From the NCBI RefSeq assembly GCF_001435235.1, contig NZ_AZGB01000016.1, forward strand, positions 400,459 to 450,486: a stretch of 50,028 nt of DNA, in the 5' to 3' direction. Position numbers and translations under genes: made by a program. Below, piece by piece: positions 34,303-42,517 of the stretch. Within the stretch, counting starts at the first letter, position 1. Each line of letters opens with the position of its first letter. A model generated the notes under the pieces. That model was not told the origin of the DNA, did not search any database, and saw nothing but the letters and a program-made list of their open reading frames with translations. This stretch comes from Liquorilactobacillus ghanensis DSM 18630 (GTDB taxonomy: Bacteria > Bacillota > Bacilli > Lactobacillales > Lactobacillaceae).

Positions 34303-35704
34303 GGATATAATTGCTAAGATTATTAAAAATGATAAGTTGGACGATGGGATTAAAAGTTCGGAAGAATCGAGTTATGCTGCTGCGGGAGAAAATGGTGTTT
34401 TTAAAACTGTAGATGATGCAGTTAAGGCAGCCAAGATTGCTCAGAATAAATATTTTCATACTTCATTAAAAATGAGGAAAAAAATTGTTAAAGCTATTCG
34501 TGACGAATTACTGCCAGAGGTAGAAGAAATTGCCCGTCGCGGATACGAAGAAACAAACATGGGAAATTTAAACGATAAAATCGAAAAGAACAGATTAGCT
34601 ATCACCAATACACCCGGATTAGAAGATCTGAAAGTAAGCAGTCAGGTTATAACCGGAGATAATGGGATGACGTTATATGAATTATGCCCGTATGGGGTCA
34701 TCGGTGCAATTACTCCAAGTACAAATCCTACAGAAACAATCATTAATAATACGATCGGAATGCTTGCGGCAGGTAACGCAATTTACTTTAGTCCGCATCC
34801 AGGTGCAAAAGAAAGTTCAATTTGGTTAATAAAAAAGCTGAATAAAATAGTTAGCAAGGCAAGTGGAATAGAAAATTTGGTGGTAATGATTGAATCACCA
34901 TCTATTCAAGCAGCCCAAGAAATGATGACTCACCCAGATATCAATTTACTGGTTGTTACTGGAGGGCCAGGTGTTGTGGGTCAAGCAATGAGAAGTGGTA
35001 AAAAAGTTTTAGGTGCTGGAGCAGGGAATCCGCCAGTTTTAGTAGACGAAACAGCCGATATTGAAAAAGCAGCTCAAGATATCGTTAATGGTGCGGCTTT
35101 TGATAATAATTTACCATGTATTGCTGAAAAAAATATTGTGGTTGTAAATGAAGTTGCAGATAAATTATTAGAAAATCTGAAAAAAGATGCGGCTTTTGTT
35201 GTATCTGATTTAGCTGATGTCAAGAAGTTAACTGAATTAACCGTTACAGAAAAACAAACTCCTAATAAAAAATATGTTGGTAAGTCTGCAGAAAAAATTT
35301 TAAACGATGCTGGTGTTGCTTATACTGGGAATCCTAGATTAATTTTGATTGAAGCTGATCAGAATAGTCCATTTGCCAAAATAGAGATGTTAATGCCTGT
35401 AGTTCCGTTTATTCGAGTAAAGGATTTTGCAGCGGCGTTAGATACCTGTTTGACACTGGAACATGGATTACACCATACAGCAATTATGCATTCTCAAAAT
35501 GTTTCGCGGCTTAACAAGGCTGCTAAAGAGATGCAGACTTCTATTTTTGTAAAAAATGGTCCATCGTATGCCGGAATTGGATTTGGTGGAGAAGGTCCGA
35601 CAACTTATACAATAGCTACCCCTACAGGAGAAGGTACAACCAGTGCTAAAAATTTTGCCCGGGTAAGGAGATGCGTCTTGACTAGTGGCTTTTCGATTAG
35701 ATAG
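34286..35704 (+). CDS. pduP: CoA-acylating propionaldehyde dehydrogenase
   Basis: This 472-residue aldehyde dehydrogenase oxidises propionaldehyde to propionyl-CoA with NAD. The catalytic Cys lies in FDNNLPCIAEKN near residue 277, and GAITPSTNPTETI and GAGAGNPPVLVD are typical of PduP/EutE. Residues 1-18 (MELDVEDIIAKIIKNDKL) are an amphipathic encapsulation peptide, separated by a flexible stretch from the enzyme. It overlaps pduN, so translation is coupled. NAD is recycled by the adjacent alcohol dehydrogenase. Confidence 0.93.
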   Translation: MELDVEDIIAKIIKNDKLDDGIKSSEESSYAAAGENGVFKTVDDAVKAAKIAQNKYFHTSLKMRKKIVKAIRDELLPEVEEIARRGYEETNMGNLNDKIEKNRLAITNTPGLEDLKVSSQVITGDNGMTLYELCPYGVIGAITPSTNPTETIINNTIGMLAAGNAIYFSPHPGAKESSIWLIKKLNKIVSKASGIENLVVMIESPSIQAAQEMMTHPDINLLVVTGGPGVVGQAMRSGKKVLGAGAGNPPVLVDETADIEKAAQDIVNGAAFDNNLPCIAEKNIVVVNEVADKLLENLKKDAAFVVSDLADVKKLTELTVTEKQTPNKKYVGKSAEKILNDAGVAYTGNPRLILIEADQNSPFAKIEMLMPVVPFIRVKDFAAALDTCLTLEHGLHHTAIMHSQNVSRLNKAAKEMQTSIFVKNGPSYAGIGFGGEGPTTYTIATPTGEGTTSAKNFARVRRCVLTSGFSIR

Positions 35705-35716
35705 GAGGATGTCAGC

Positions 35717-36838
35717 ATGGAGTCTTTTAAGATTAAAACACATATCTTAAGTGGAAATAATGCCCTTAGTAATTTAGACAAATTGTCAAATGAAAAAATC
35801 TGGATTGGCTGCGATCCATTTTTATTGAAAAATGCAGTCGTTGATAATTTATTTAATAGTTTAAAGCAGGCAAATAATAATATTTGTATTTTTGATGATA
35901 TAAAACCAGAACCGCCGATCAGCAATATAATAGCTGGTATTAAATCATACGTTAATTTTTCGCCTACTCAAGTAATTGCTATTGGTGGTGGTTCGGCAAT
36001 TGATACTGTTAAAGCTGTCAGATTCTTTTCACAAAAAAAATATCCTGATTTAGGAAAAAGTTATTTTTGGGCACTTCCAACTACGAGCGGAACTGGATCT
36101 GAAGTCACCAGCATATCAGTGATTTCTGATCCCGAGAAGCAGTTAAAGTATCCGGTTGAAGATCAGTTGCTGCTTCCAGATACTGCAATTCTTTGTTTAG
36201 ATTTAGTAAAGAGTTGTCCACCTAAAGTAATAGCTTATAGTGGGATGGATGTTTTAACCCATGGATTGGAATCTTTAGTAGCAAATAATGCATCACTTTT
36301 TTCGGATGCTCTTGCTGAAAAAACGATTAAGCTTGTTTTTGATAACTTGGAAAATTGTTACGTAAAAAAAGAAGATGTATATTTTGCTAATATGCAAGCA
36401 GCTTCTTGTATTGGAGGTTGTGCATTTGAAAATGCAGGATTAGGGATCAGCCACGCTCTTTCACATCAAATAGGAAGTTTATTTCATATTCCACATGGTC
36501 TGGCTAATGCGATTTTACTGCCAAAGGTAATGCAATTTAATTCTAAAAGTCAAAAAGTTGAAAGTAAATATGCAGCTGTTGCTAAATTGGTCTTCCCTGA
36601 AGAAACCCTAAGAATGAATGCTGAAGACAGCGTCAAATTTTTAATTTCACAAGTAGAGGATTTAGCACAGAAATTAAATTGTCCACGTTCTTTAAAAGAA
36701 TGTGATGTTAGTGGTAAAAAAGTTGCAAATGATTTAAATAGAATAGTGCTAAATGCTGAAAAAGATTTTACGTATCCTGGTAATCCGGTAGTTCCTACTA
36801 AAGGCGATTTAGTTAAGATCGTATTATCAATTTTATAA
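35717..36838 (+). CDS. pduQ: Iron-dependent alcohol dehydrogenase (propanol dehydrogenase)
   Basis: This 373-residue group III alcohol dehydrogenase reduces propionaldehyde to 1-propanol and regenerates NAD. IGGGSAIDTVKA binds the nucleotide. TTSGTGSEVT is the family motif. The metal-binding His lie in GISHALSHQIGSLFHIPHG. There is no clear encapsulation tag. It follows pduP by 12 bases with AGGAGG upstream. Confidence 0.9.
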   Translation: MESFKIKTHILSGNNALSNLDKLSNEKIWIGCDPFLLKNAVVDNLFNSLKQANNNICIFDDIKPEPPISNIIAGIKSYVNFSPTQVIAIGGGSAIDTVKAVRFFSQKKYPDLGKSYFWALPTTSGTGSEVTSISVISDPEKQLKYPVEDQLLLPDTAILCLDLVKSCPPKVIAYSGMDVLTHGLESLVANNASLFSDALAEKTIKLVFDNLENCYVKKEDVYFANMQAASCIGGCAFENAGLGISHALSHQIGSLFHIPHGLANAILLPKVMQFNSKSQKVESKYAAVAKLVFPEETLRMNAEDSVKFLISQVEDLAQKLNCPRSLKECDVSGKKVANDLNRIVLNAEKDFTYPGNPVVPTKGDLVKIVLSIL

Positions 36839-36885
36839 TTGTTTATTTTCAAGTAGGGAGAAGATGAAATCGAGGAGGATGACTT

Positions 36886-37593
36886 ATGGGATATTTAGGA
36901 GAATTTATAGGAACTTTTGTACTGATGATATTTGGAGCTGGAGTTGGAGCATCGGTTAATCTTGAGGGTGCTTATGCTAAGGCCTCTGCTAAAGCCGGTT
37001 GGATCATGATTGCTTTAGGATGGGGACTGGCTGTCATGTTAGGTGTTTATACCGCAGCTTACTTTGGAGCTCCAGGTCATTTGAATCCGGCGGTTACAAT
37101 TGCTTTTGCTGCCGGAGGAATAATTTCTTGGAAGATAGTTCCTGGATATATCTTGGCTCAAATTGTAGGGGCATTTTTGGGCGCCAGTGTAGTAGCACTT
37201 CACTTTTACCCACATTTTAAGAAGACAAAATCTGATCAAGGAAATACAGTTGCAATTTTTGCAACTGTACCGGCAATCGATAACAAGTTGTTTAACTTTA
37301 TCAGTGAAGTTGTTGCTACTTTTGCGTTTATTCTTTGTTTACTTACGTTAGGTAATTTTGCGGAAGGACTAAAACCGTTAGTTGTAGGTTTGCTGATCGT
37401 TGCAATTGGTTTTTCTTTAGGATCAACGACTGGATATGCTATTAATCCAGCAAGGGATTTTGGACCAAGATTGGCGTATGCAGTCTTACCAATTCCTAAC
37501 AAGGGATCTGCTAATTGGGATTATAGCTGGGTACCGATTTTAGGCCCGATTATAGGTGGATTACTAGCAGTTTTTCTTGTAAAAATTGTTTAA
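36886..37593 (+). CDS. Aquaporin-family glycerol/propanediol facilitator (PduF-like)
   Basis: This 235-residue channel has six membrane segments and the two half-helix motifs HLNPAVT and INPARDFGPRL. The Asp after the second NPA motif (NPARD) and a glycine-rich pore are typical of glycerol facilitators rather than water channels. Inside the microcompartment operon its role is uptake of the diol substrate. The ATG has GAGGAGG upstream. Confidence 0.88.
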   Translation: MGYLGEFIGTFVLMIFGAGVGASVNLEGAYAKASAKAGWIMIALGWGLAVMLGVYTAAYFGAPGHLNPAVTIAFAAGGIISWKIVPGYILAQIVGAFLGASVVALHFYPHFKKTKSDQGNTVAIFATVPAIDNKLFNFISEVVATFAFILCLLTLGNFAEGLKPLVVGLLIVAIGFSLGSTTGYAINPARDFGPRLAYAVLPIPNKGSANWDYSWVPILGPIIGGLLAVFLVKIV

Positions 37594-37623
37594 AATAATG
37601 TTTTAATAAGAGGGTGACACTTA

Positions 37624-38814
37624 TTGAATAATCTTAAAATAATGGCAATAAATTCTGGAAGTTCATCACTAAAATTCAAATTATATGAAATGCCGGCTGA
37701 GAAAGTTTGCGTAAGTGGAATAATTGAACGTATTGGCAGTCCAGAAGCTCAGTTTTCAATTAATAATAAAACTAAGACCTTAGCAATAAAAAATCATGAA
37801 GAGGCTATTAGATGCCTTTTGACTGAGTTGTTAAAGCAGAATTTTATAGACGAATTGAATGAAATTGTTGGGGTAGGACATAGAGTAGCACATGGTGGGG
37901 AGTTTTTTGATAGATCAACTATTGTAAACAAGAAAGAATTTGCAAGAATTGAACAACTTGGAGAGTTGGCTCCGCTTCATAATCCGGTCAATGCAATGGG
38001 AATTAAAGTTTTTTCGGAGGTGCTTCCGCAAAGTATTCAAGTAGCAGTTTTCGATACAGCGTTTCACCAAACGATTCCGAGTTATAACTATCTATATCCT
38101 TTACCATATAGTTTGTATCAAAAGTATAAAATTAGAAAATATGGTTTTCACGGAACCAGCCATCAATACGTTGCTAAAAGAGCTGCAGAATTTTTAAAAT
38201 TGGATTTTCAAGAGGCCAATTTTATTACTTGTCATCTTGGAAATGGAGCCAGTATTTGTTGTATCAAGGAGGGTAAGTCCTTCGATACTTCTATGGGATT
38301 TACACCAACTGATGGGGTTATGATGGGGACTCGCAGTGGTGGAATCGATCCAATGATCTTCCCATTTTTAGAAAAAAATTTGTTGTTAGATGTTAATAAA
38401 ATTGAACATATTATCAATAAAGAATCTGGACTGTTGGGCATATCAGGAATTTCAAACGATTTTAGAGATGTTCAAAATAGTGCTAGAAATGGGAATGAAC
38501 TTTCTAAAATAGCGATAAAAATGTTTGTTAGGAAAATTAGTGAGTATATATTGTCATACACGTCAGAATTAAAAAGGATTGACGGAATCGTATTTACAGC
38601 CGGAATCGGTGAACATTCAGCTTATGTTCGTCAGCAAATTTGTGAACAATTAACATGCTTGAATGTAAAATTAAATAAGCAAAAAAATGATGACAATGAT
38701 AAGTTAATTAGTTCAAAAAATTCTAAAGTCAAAGTACTGGTAATCCCAACGGATGAAGAGCTGGTTATTGCTAAAGACACTTATAAGCTTGTCCATAATT
38801 TAGTGAATGTTTGA
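37624..38814 (+). CDS. ackA: Acetate/propionate kinase
   Basis: This 396-residue ASKHA-fold kinase makes ATP from acyl-phosphate, here probably propionyl-phosphate from PduL (PduW role). INSGSSSLKFKLYEM is the N-terminal signature and YGFHGTSHQYV is the second. VFTAGIGEHSAYVR is the adenosine motif. The start is taken as TTG 37624 because GAGGGTGAC precedes it; an ATG at 37642 would remove six residues but lacks a site. It is the last gene of the catalytic operon. Confidence 0.9.
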   Translation: MNNLKIMAINSGSSSLKFKLYEMPAEKVCVSGIIERIGSPEAQFSINNKTKTLAIKNHEEAIRCLLTELLKQNFIDELNEIVGVGHRVAHGGEFFDRSTIVNKKEFARIEQLGELAPLHNPVNAMGIKVFSEVLPQSIQVAVFDTAFHQTIPSYNYLYPLPYSLYQKYKIRKYGFHGTSHQYVAKRAAEFLKLDFQEANFITCHLGNGASICCIKEGKSFDTSMGFTPTDGVMMGTRSGGIDPMIFPFLEKNLLLDVNKIEHIINKESGLLGISGISNDFRDVQNSARNGNELSKIAIKMFVRKISEYILSYTSELKRIDGIVFTAGIGEHSAYVRQQICEQLTCLNVKLNKQKNDDNDKLISSKNSKVKVLVIPTDEELVIAKDTYKLVHNLVNV

Positions 38815-38862
38815 ACAAATAAATCAGCTGATGGTATAATTCCTTTTAGGAAAGCGCTTACA
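38811..38862 (+). promoter_or_regulatory. Promoter and cre site of the regulator operon
   Basis: TTGAAC (38811-38816) and TATAAT (38835-38840) are 18 bases apart. GGAAAGCGCTTACA (38849-38862), which lies right after the start point, matches the cre consensus except for the first base. The sensor, regulator and metK transcript would therefore be silenced by CcpA during growth on glucose. Confidence 0.82.
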
Positions 38863-38883
38863 TTTTCTTAGGAGGGATAATTT

Positions 38884-40197
38884 ATGGCAACTAATGATTT
38901 AAATGAACAACATCGAGAAAAGGCCAAGTTAATAAAAGTTTTGAGTGAAACTGGAATGCAAAATGTCATTGATGTTGATGCATTACAAAAAATGCAGGAC
39001 AATATTGCAGAAATTTCGGGAATTTCTATTGTAGCTGTTGATGCTAAAGGGACACCAATAACCCAAGAAACGAGTTTTACTTCTTTTTGTAAATTGAGAA
39101 GAACGATGGACGATTGCCGATCGAATTGTTTTTTTTCGGATGCTTATGGTGGATTAAAAGCGGCAATGAAAAATATGCCATATGTTTACCGGTGTCCAGC
39201 AGGTCTGGTGGATTGTGCAGTTCCAATTAATATTTATGGTATCTATTTAGGTGCGATTCTTATTGGACAGGTAAAGTGTGAGACAACTGGCGCAAAAGAT
39301 CTGGAAAATGTCATGAAGTTTACTTTTGAAAATATTAGTTCTGAAAAAGCTGAAGAACTTTATGCCGAGTATAAAAAAGTAAAAGTTGTTAAATTAGAAA
39401 GATTAAAGCTAGTTGCTAATATGTTTCGTTTAATAATTGATGAGATGATCGAAAAAAAAGTAGAGGAGCTTCTTCGAAAACGAACTGAACAGGAAAATGA
39501 TAATTTAGAAATGAAAATAAAAAACTTATCAATTAAGGAAAAAGTTACAAAGACAACAGTAAGTAGTAGCCATGGTTCAGATTTTTTGAGAAATAAATTT
39601 CTTACAAATGTTATGAACTCTTTAGGAAACTTGTCAATTATCGAGAGGGCACCTAGAACAAATGAATTGACTTGTTTATTTTCAAAAATGTTGCGCTATA
39701 ATTTTGAAACTCATGGTGGCTTTATTGAGCTCGAAAAAGAACTTGAAAATATAAAAAATTATCTCAGAATTCAACAAATATCTTCTTCAGATGGTTTTGA
39801 TTACCAAATAAAGTATAATTGTTCCCTTAAAAATAAGTTTATTCCCTACTTTTCGATTTATGTTTTTGTTGAGAATTCTATTTTACATGGATTTAGTAAA
39901 ATTAATTATAAAGGGCAATTAAAAATATTAATTTATGAAGATGAGAAAAATTATTTTATCCAAATTAAGGACAACGGTTCTGGAATGTCATCGCAAAATT
40001 TTGATCGCTTTTTTAAAAACAATTCAGAGATAGCTGATAAGGATGAATATGAATTAAGCATTCACTCTGTTAGAAAACGATTTATTTCCTTATTTGGTAA
40101 AGAGTATGATATCGAACTTCAGTCAAATTATCAGAAAGGATTTCAAGTAGTAATAAAAGTTCCATTAGCTATAGAAGGGATTAGAGTCAATGGGTAA
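38884..40197 (+). CDS. PocR-domain sensor of LytS-type histidine kinase architecture, phosphoacceptor His replaced
   Basis: This 437-residue cytoplasmic sensor has a PocR ligand domain at about 25-170 (Cys-rich, FCKLRRTMDDCRSNC, VYRCPAGLVDCAVPI). It resembles the 1,2-propanediol-sensing domain of Salmonella PocR. A coiled coil (185-222) and a LytS-type kinase core (232-430) follow. The core motif expected as PHFLYN reads NKFLTN (237-242), so Lys238 stands where the His should be. The N box (VENSILHG) and G1 (DNGSGM, 363-368) remain, but the glycine-rich G2 loop is lost (YELSIHSVRKR). It overlaps the AraC-type gene, so the two are a pair. Confidence 0.82.
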   Translation: MATNDLNEQHREKAKLIKVLSETGMQNVIDVDALQKMQDNIAEISGISIVAVDAKGTPITQETSFTSFCKLRRTMDDCRSNCFFSDAYGGLKAAMKNMPYVYRCPAGLVDCAVPINIYGIYLGAILIGQVKCETTGAKDLENVMKFTFENISSEKAEELYAEYKKVKVVKLERLKLVANMFRLIIDEMIEKKVEELLRKRTEQENDNLEMKIKNLSIKEKVTKTTVSSSHGSDFLRNKFLTNVMNSLGNLSIIERAPRTNELTCLFSKMLRYNFETHGGFIELEKELENIKNYLRIQQISSSDGFDYQIKYNCSLKNKFIPYFSIYVFVENSILHGFSKINYKGQLKILIYEDEKNYFIQIKDNGSGMSSQNFDRFFKNNSEIADKDEYELSIHSVRKRFISLFGKEYDIELQSNYQKGFQVVIKVPLAIEGIRVNG

Positions 40198-41245
40198 TAA
40201 AATAATTTTTTTTAAATTAGATCCTTTACTTGAAAAAGCTCTTTTTCAAGTAGCGGGGAATGTTTCTGAGCACAATTTTGAAATATGTACTATTCAAAAA
40301 TTTGAAAATAAGTCAATTGCTGATTTGTTGAAGAATGAATACTTTAGAGGTGTTTTTTTAGAGTGTTCAACAATAAATGATGCCTTTTTTCGAAAAATAA
40401 ATATTATTAATCAATTGAGCCCCAAAACAAAAATTTATGTTTTTTCTAATGAAATTACTACGGGGTTAGTTTCATTGTTAGAAAAACGAAAAATTGAAAA
40501 AATTATGCTATTACCACTTTCTTTTCGAATTATAAATAAAGTGATTTTTGAACTTAAGCACACACAAAATTTAACTGTTGAACCAATTACGTTGAAGCTT
40601 AGAAAACTAATCTTAAATTCAACATACAGTGAAGTGTATTCTGAGTTATTTATAATTTGTACCAATTATATTGAACAAATTTCCAGAGCTAATTTGTCAG
40701 CTCAATTAAGCATGCTTAGAAAAGTAGTACTTAGTAATGACAGTTATTCGGAAAAACTTAAAAATGACTTTGAATCAAATTTTACTTTAAATTTTTCTGA
40801 TTATGAACTTACTGCCTATGTTGTTGAGTTTTTCATTTTTGACTTAGTAGATTTATTTTATCAAGAACAATTAATTCGAAAAAAACCATTTTTTTTGAAT
40901 GTTTTTGAATGCGTAAATACGCAAATCCATTCAGATTTATTTTTATCTAATGTAGCGGAGCAAGCAAATATAAGTGCTAGTTATTTAAGTAGAGCAATTT
41001 CTAAGGAATTTGGTTTTAGTTTCAATAAATATATACAAATAAAGAAAGTTGAGGAGGCCAAAAAGGAGTTTTATTTTAATGATGAAAAAGTAATTGATGT
41101 TTCTTTTAAACTTTCTTTTAGTGAGCCAAGTTATTTTTCAAAAGTTTTTAAAAAAATACAAGGTGAGACCCCCATTCAATATAAAAAGAATATTATTTTG
41201 GAAAAAGAGAAAGCGGGTAATAAAGATGAAGAAAGTTGCGGCTGA
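40190..41245 (+). CDS. AraC-family regulator with pseudo-receiver domain
   Basis: In this 351-residue protein, residues 1-120 have a receiver-like layout, but the phosphoacceptor Asp position reads FLECS (Glu58). The acidic pair is reduced to Asp11 and the conserved Lys is Leu108. The middle (about 130-235) is helical. The C-terminus (about 240-335) is a double AraC helix-turn-helix, LSNVAEQANISASYLSRAIS then VIDVSFKLSFSEPSYFSKVFK. It is the probable activator of the microcompartment and nifJ promoters. It overlaps its sensor by 8 bases and metK by 20. Confidence 0.85.
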   Translation: MGNKIIFFKLDPLLEKALFQVAGNVSEHNFEICTIQKFENKSIADLLKNEYFRGVFLECSTINDAFFRKINIINQLSPKTKIYVFSNEITTGLVSLLEKRKIEKIMLLPLSFRIINKVIFELKHTQNLTVEPITLKLRKLILNSTYSEVYSELFIICTNYIEQISRANLSAQLSMLRKVVLSNDSYSEKLKNDFESNFTLNFSDYELTAYVVEFFIFDLVDLFYQEQLIRKKPFFLNVFECVNTQIHSDLFLSNVAEQANISASYLSRAISKEFGFSFNKYIQIKKVEEAKKEFYFNDEKVIDVSFKLSFSEPSYFSKVFKKIQGETPIQYKKNIILEKEKAGNKDEESCG

Positions 41246-42377
41246 ATCGGTTACGGAAGGGCATCCTGATAAGGTTTGCGATCAATTATCAGATTGCTTA
41301 TTGGATGCTTATTTGCAGAAAGATGCTAATGCTAAAGTTGCGCTAGAATGCATGATTTCTAAAAATCTATTATTAGTTTCTGGGGAGGTTAGCAGTAAAG
41401 AAACGATTAATTATGAAAGAGTGATAAGAAATAAGTTGCTTAGCATCGGTTATGATGATGTTAAAAAGGGCTTTGATGCTAAAAAGTGTGCTATTGAAAT
41501 AAATGTTCATGCTCAGTCACCTGATATTAGTTTGGGGGTAAAAAAGGAAAGTGGCCATATTGGAGCAGGTGATCAAGGAACTGTCTACGGCTATGCAACT
41601 TCGGAAACGCCGGATCTTATTCCAATGCCAATATACTTGGCAAATAAACTAGCCAAGATTATCGATCAATACCGCCATACCCAAAGGCTTTCATACTTGA
41701 GACCGGATGGGAAGACCCAAGTAGTTGTAATATATGATAAAAACAACATTCCGATTGGTTTAGACAGTATTACATTGTCTGTTCAGCATGATCCGTTAAT
41801 TTCAGAGGAACGTTTGCGTAATGATTTGTTTGAAAAAGTAATTCGAGAAAATATAGCAGAAAAATTTTTAAGAAATACTAAAATATTAATTAATCCGACT
41901 GGTAGATTTGTTGTAGGGGGGCCAGAGGCTGATACTGGGCTGACAGGCAGAAAAATTTTTGTTGACACATATGGGTGTGGTTTTCCTCACGGAGGTGGTG
42001 CTTTTTCAGGTAAAGATCCAACCAAGGTCGATCGTTCAGCCGCATATATGGCACGATTTGTTGCTAAAAATATTGTGGCTGCGGGATTAGCAGCAAGATG
42101 TTTGATATCTTTAACATATGTTATTGGAATTGAAAAACCTGTGAATGTTAATTTAGATACTTTTGGAACTGAAAAGATTTCATATGGGTTATTAAATGAA
42201 TTTATTAACCGGATATTTGATTTTTCACCTAGTGAAATAATTTCAACACTTCATTTAAGGCAACCTATTTACAGTTCAACGGCAATTTATGGACATTTTA
42301 AAGCTGGGTATGAATATCCTTGGGAATCAACTAAAATAGCCTGTCTTTTGAAAATGCTACTTAAAGTTGATAGATAA
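41226..42377 (+). CDS. metK: S-adenosylmethionine synthetase, divergent microcompartment-linked paralogue
   Basis: This 383-residue enzyme makes SAM from methionine and ATP. SVTEGHPDKVCDQ, GAGDQGTVYGYATSETP, and HGGGAFSGKDPTKVDRSAAY are the MetK signatures, so activity is expected. VDTYGCGFPHGGG and GGPEADTGLTG depart from the usual VDTYGG and GGPQGD forms. The start is ATG 41226 inside the end of the AraC-type gene. As the last gene of the regulator operon, it probably supplies SAM to the radical activase rather than serving as the housekeeping copy. Confidence 0.93.
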   Translation: MKKVAAESVTEGHPDKVCDQLSDCLLDAYLQKDANAKVALECMISKNLLLVSGEVSSKETINYERVIRNKLLSIGYDDVKKGFDAKKCAIEINVHAQSPDISLGVKKESGHIGAGDQGTVYGYATSETPDLIPMPIYLANKLAKIIDQYRHTQRLSYLRPDGKTQVVVIYDKNNIPIGLDSITLSVQHDPLISEERLRNDLFEKVIRENIAEKFLRNTKILINPTGRFVVGGPEADTGLTGRKIFVDTYGCGFPHGGGAFSGKDPTKVDRSAAYMARFVAKNIVAAGLAARCLISLTYVIGIEKPVNVNLDTFGTEKISYGLLNEFINRIFDFSPSEIISTLHLRQPIYSSTAIYGHFKAGYEYPWESTKIACLLKMLLKVDR

Positions 42378-42462
42378 AAGTTTACAGTATATAAGCACAA
42401 AAAGTATGGAGAGTCTGCAATAGTTGAGGACGAGCCTTTTTGAAAAATATAGTTAAAACATA

Positions 42463-42502
42463 AATAGGACTGGACAAAATTAACGTTTTATCCAGTCCTA
42501 TT
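42463..42502. terminator. Bidirectional terminator between metK and the permease
   Basis: A 17-position stem starting AATAGGACTGGA and closing TCCAGTCCTATT, with one mismatch and a 6-nt loop. T-rich sequences flank both sides. It closes the microcompartment island and the permease transcript. Confidence 0.88.
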
Positions 42503-42517
42503 GTTTTATGAAGAATC

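Noticed and set aside
38884-40197. Standard two-component kinase annotation
   Set aside because: The core has the LytS layout, but the His of the conserved PHFLYN motif is Lys, so ordinary autophosphorylation is not supported.
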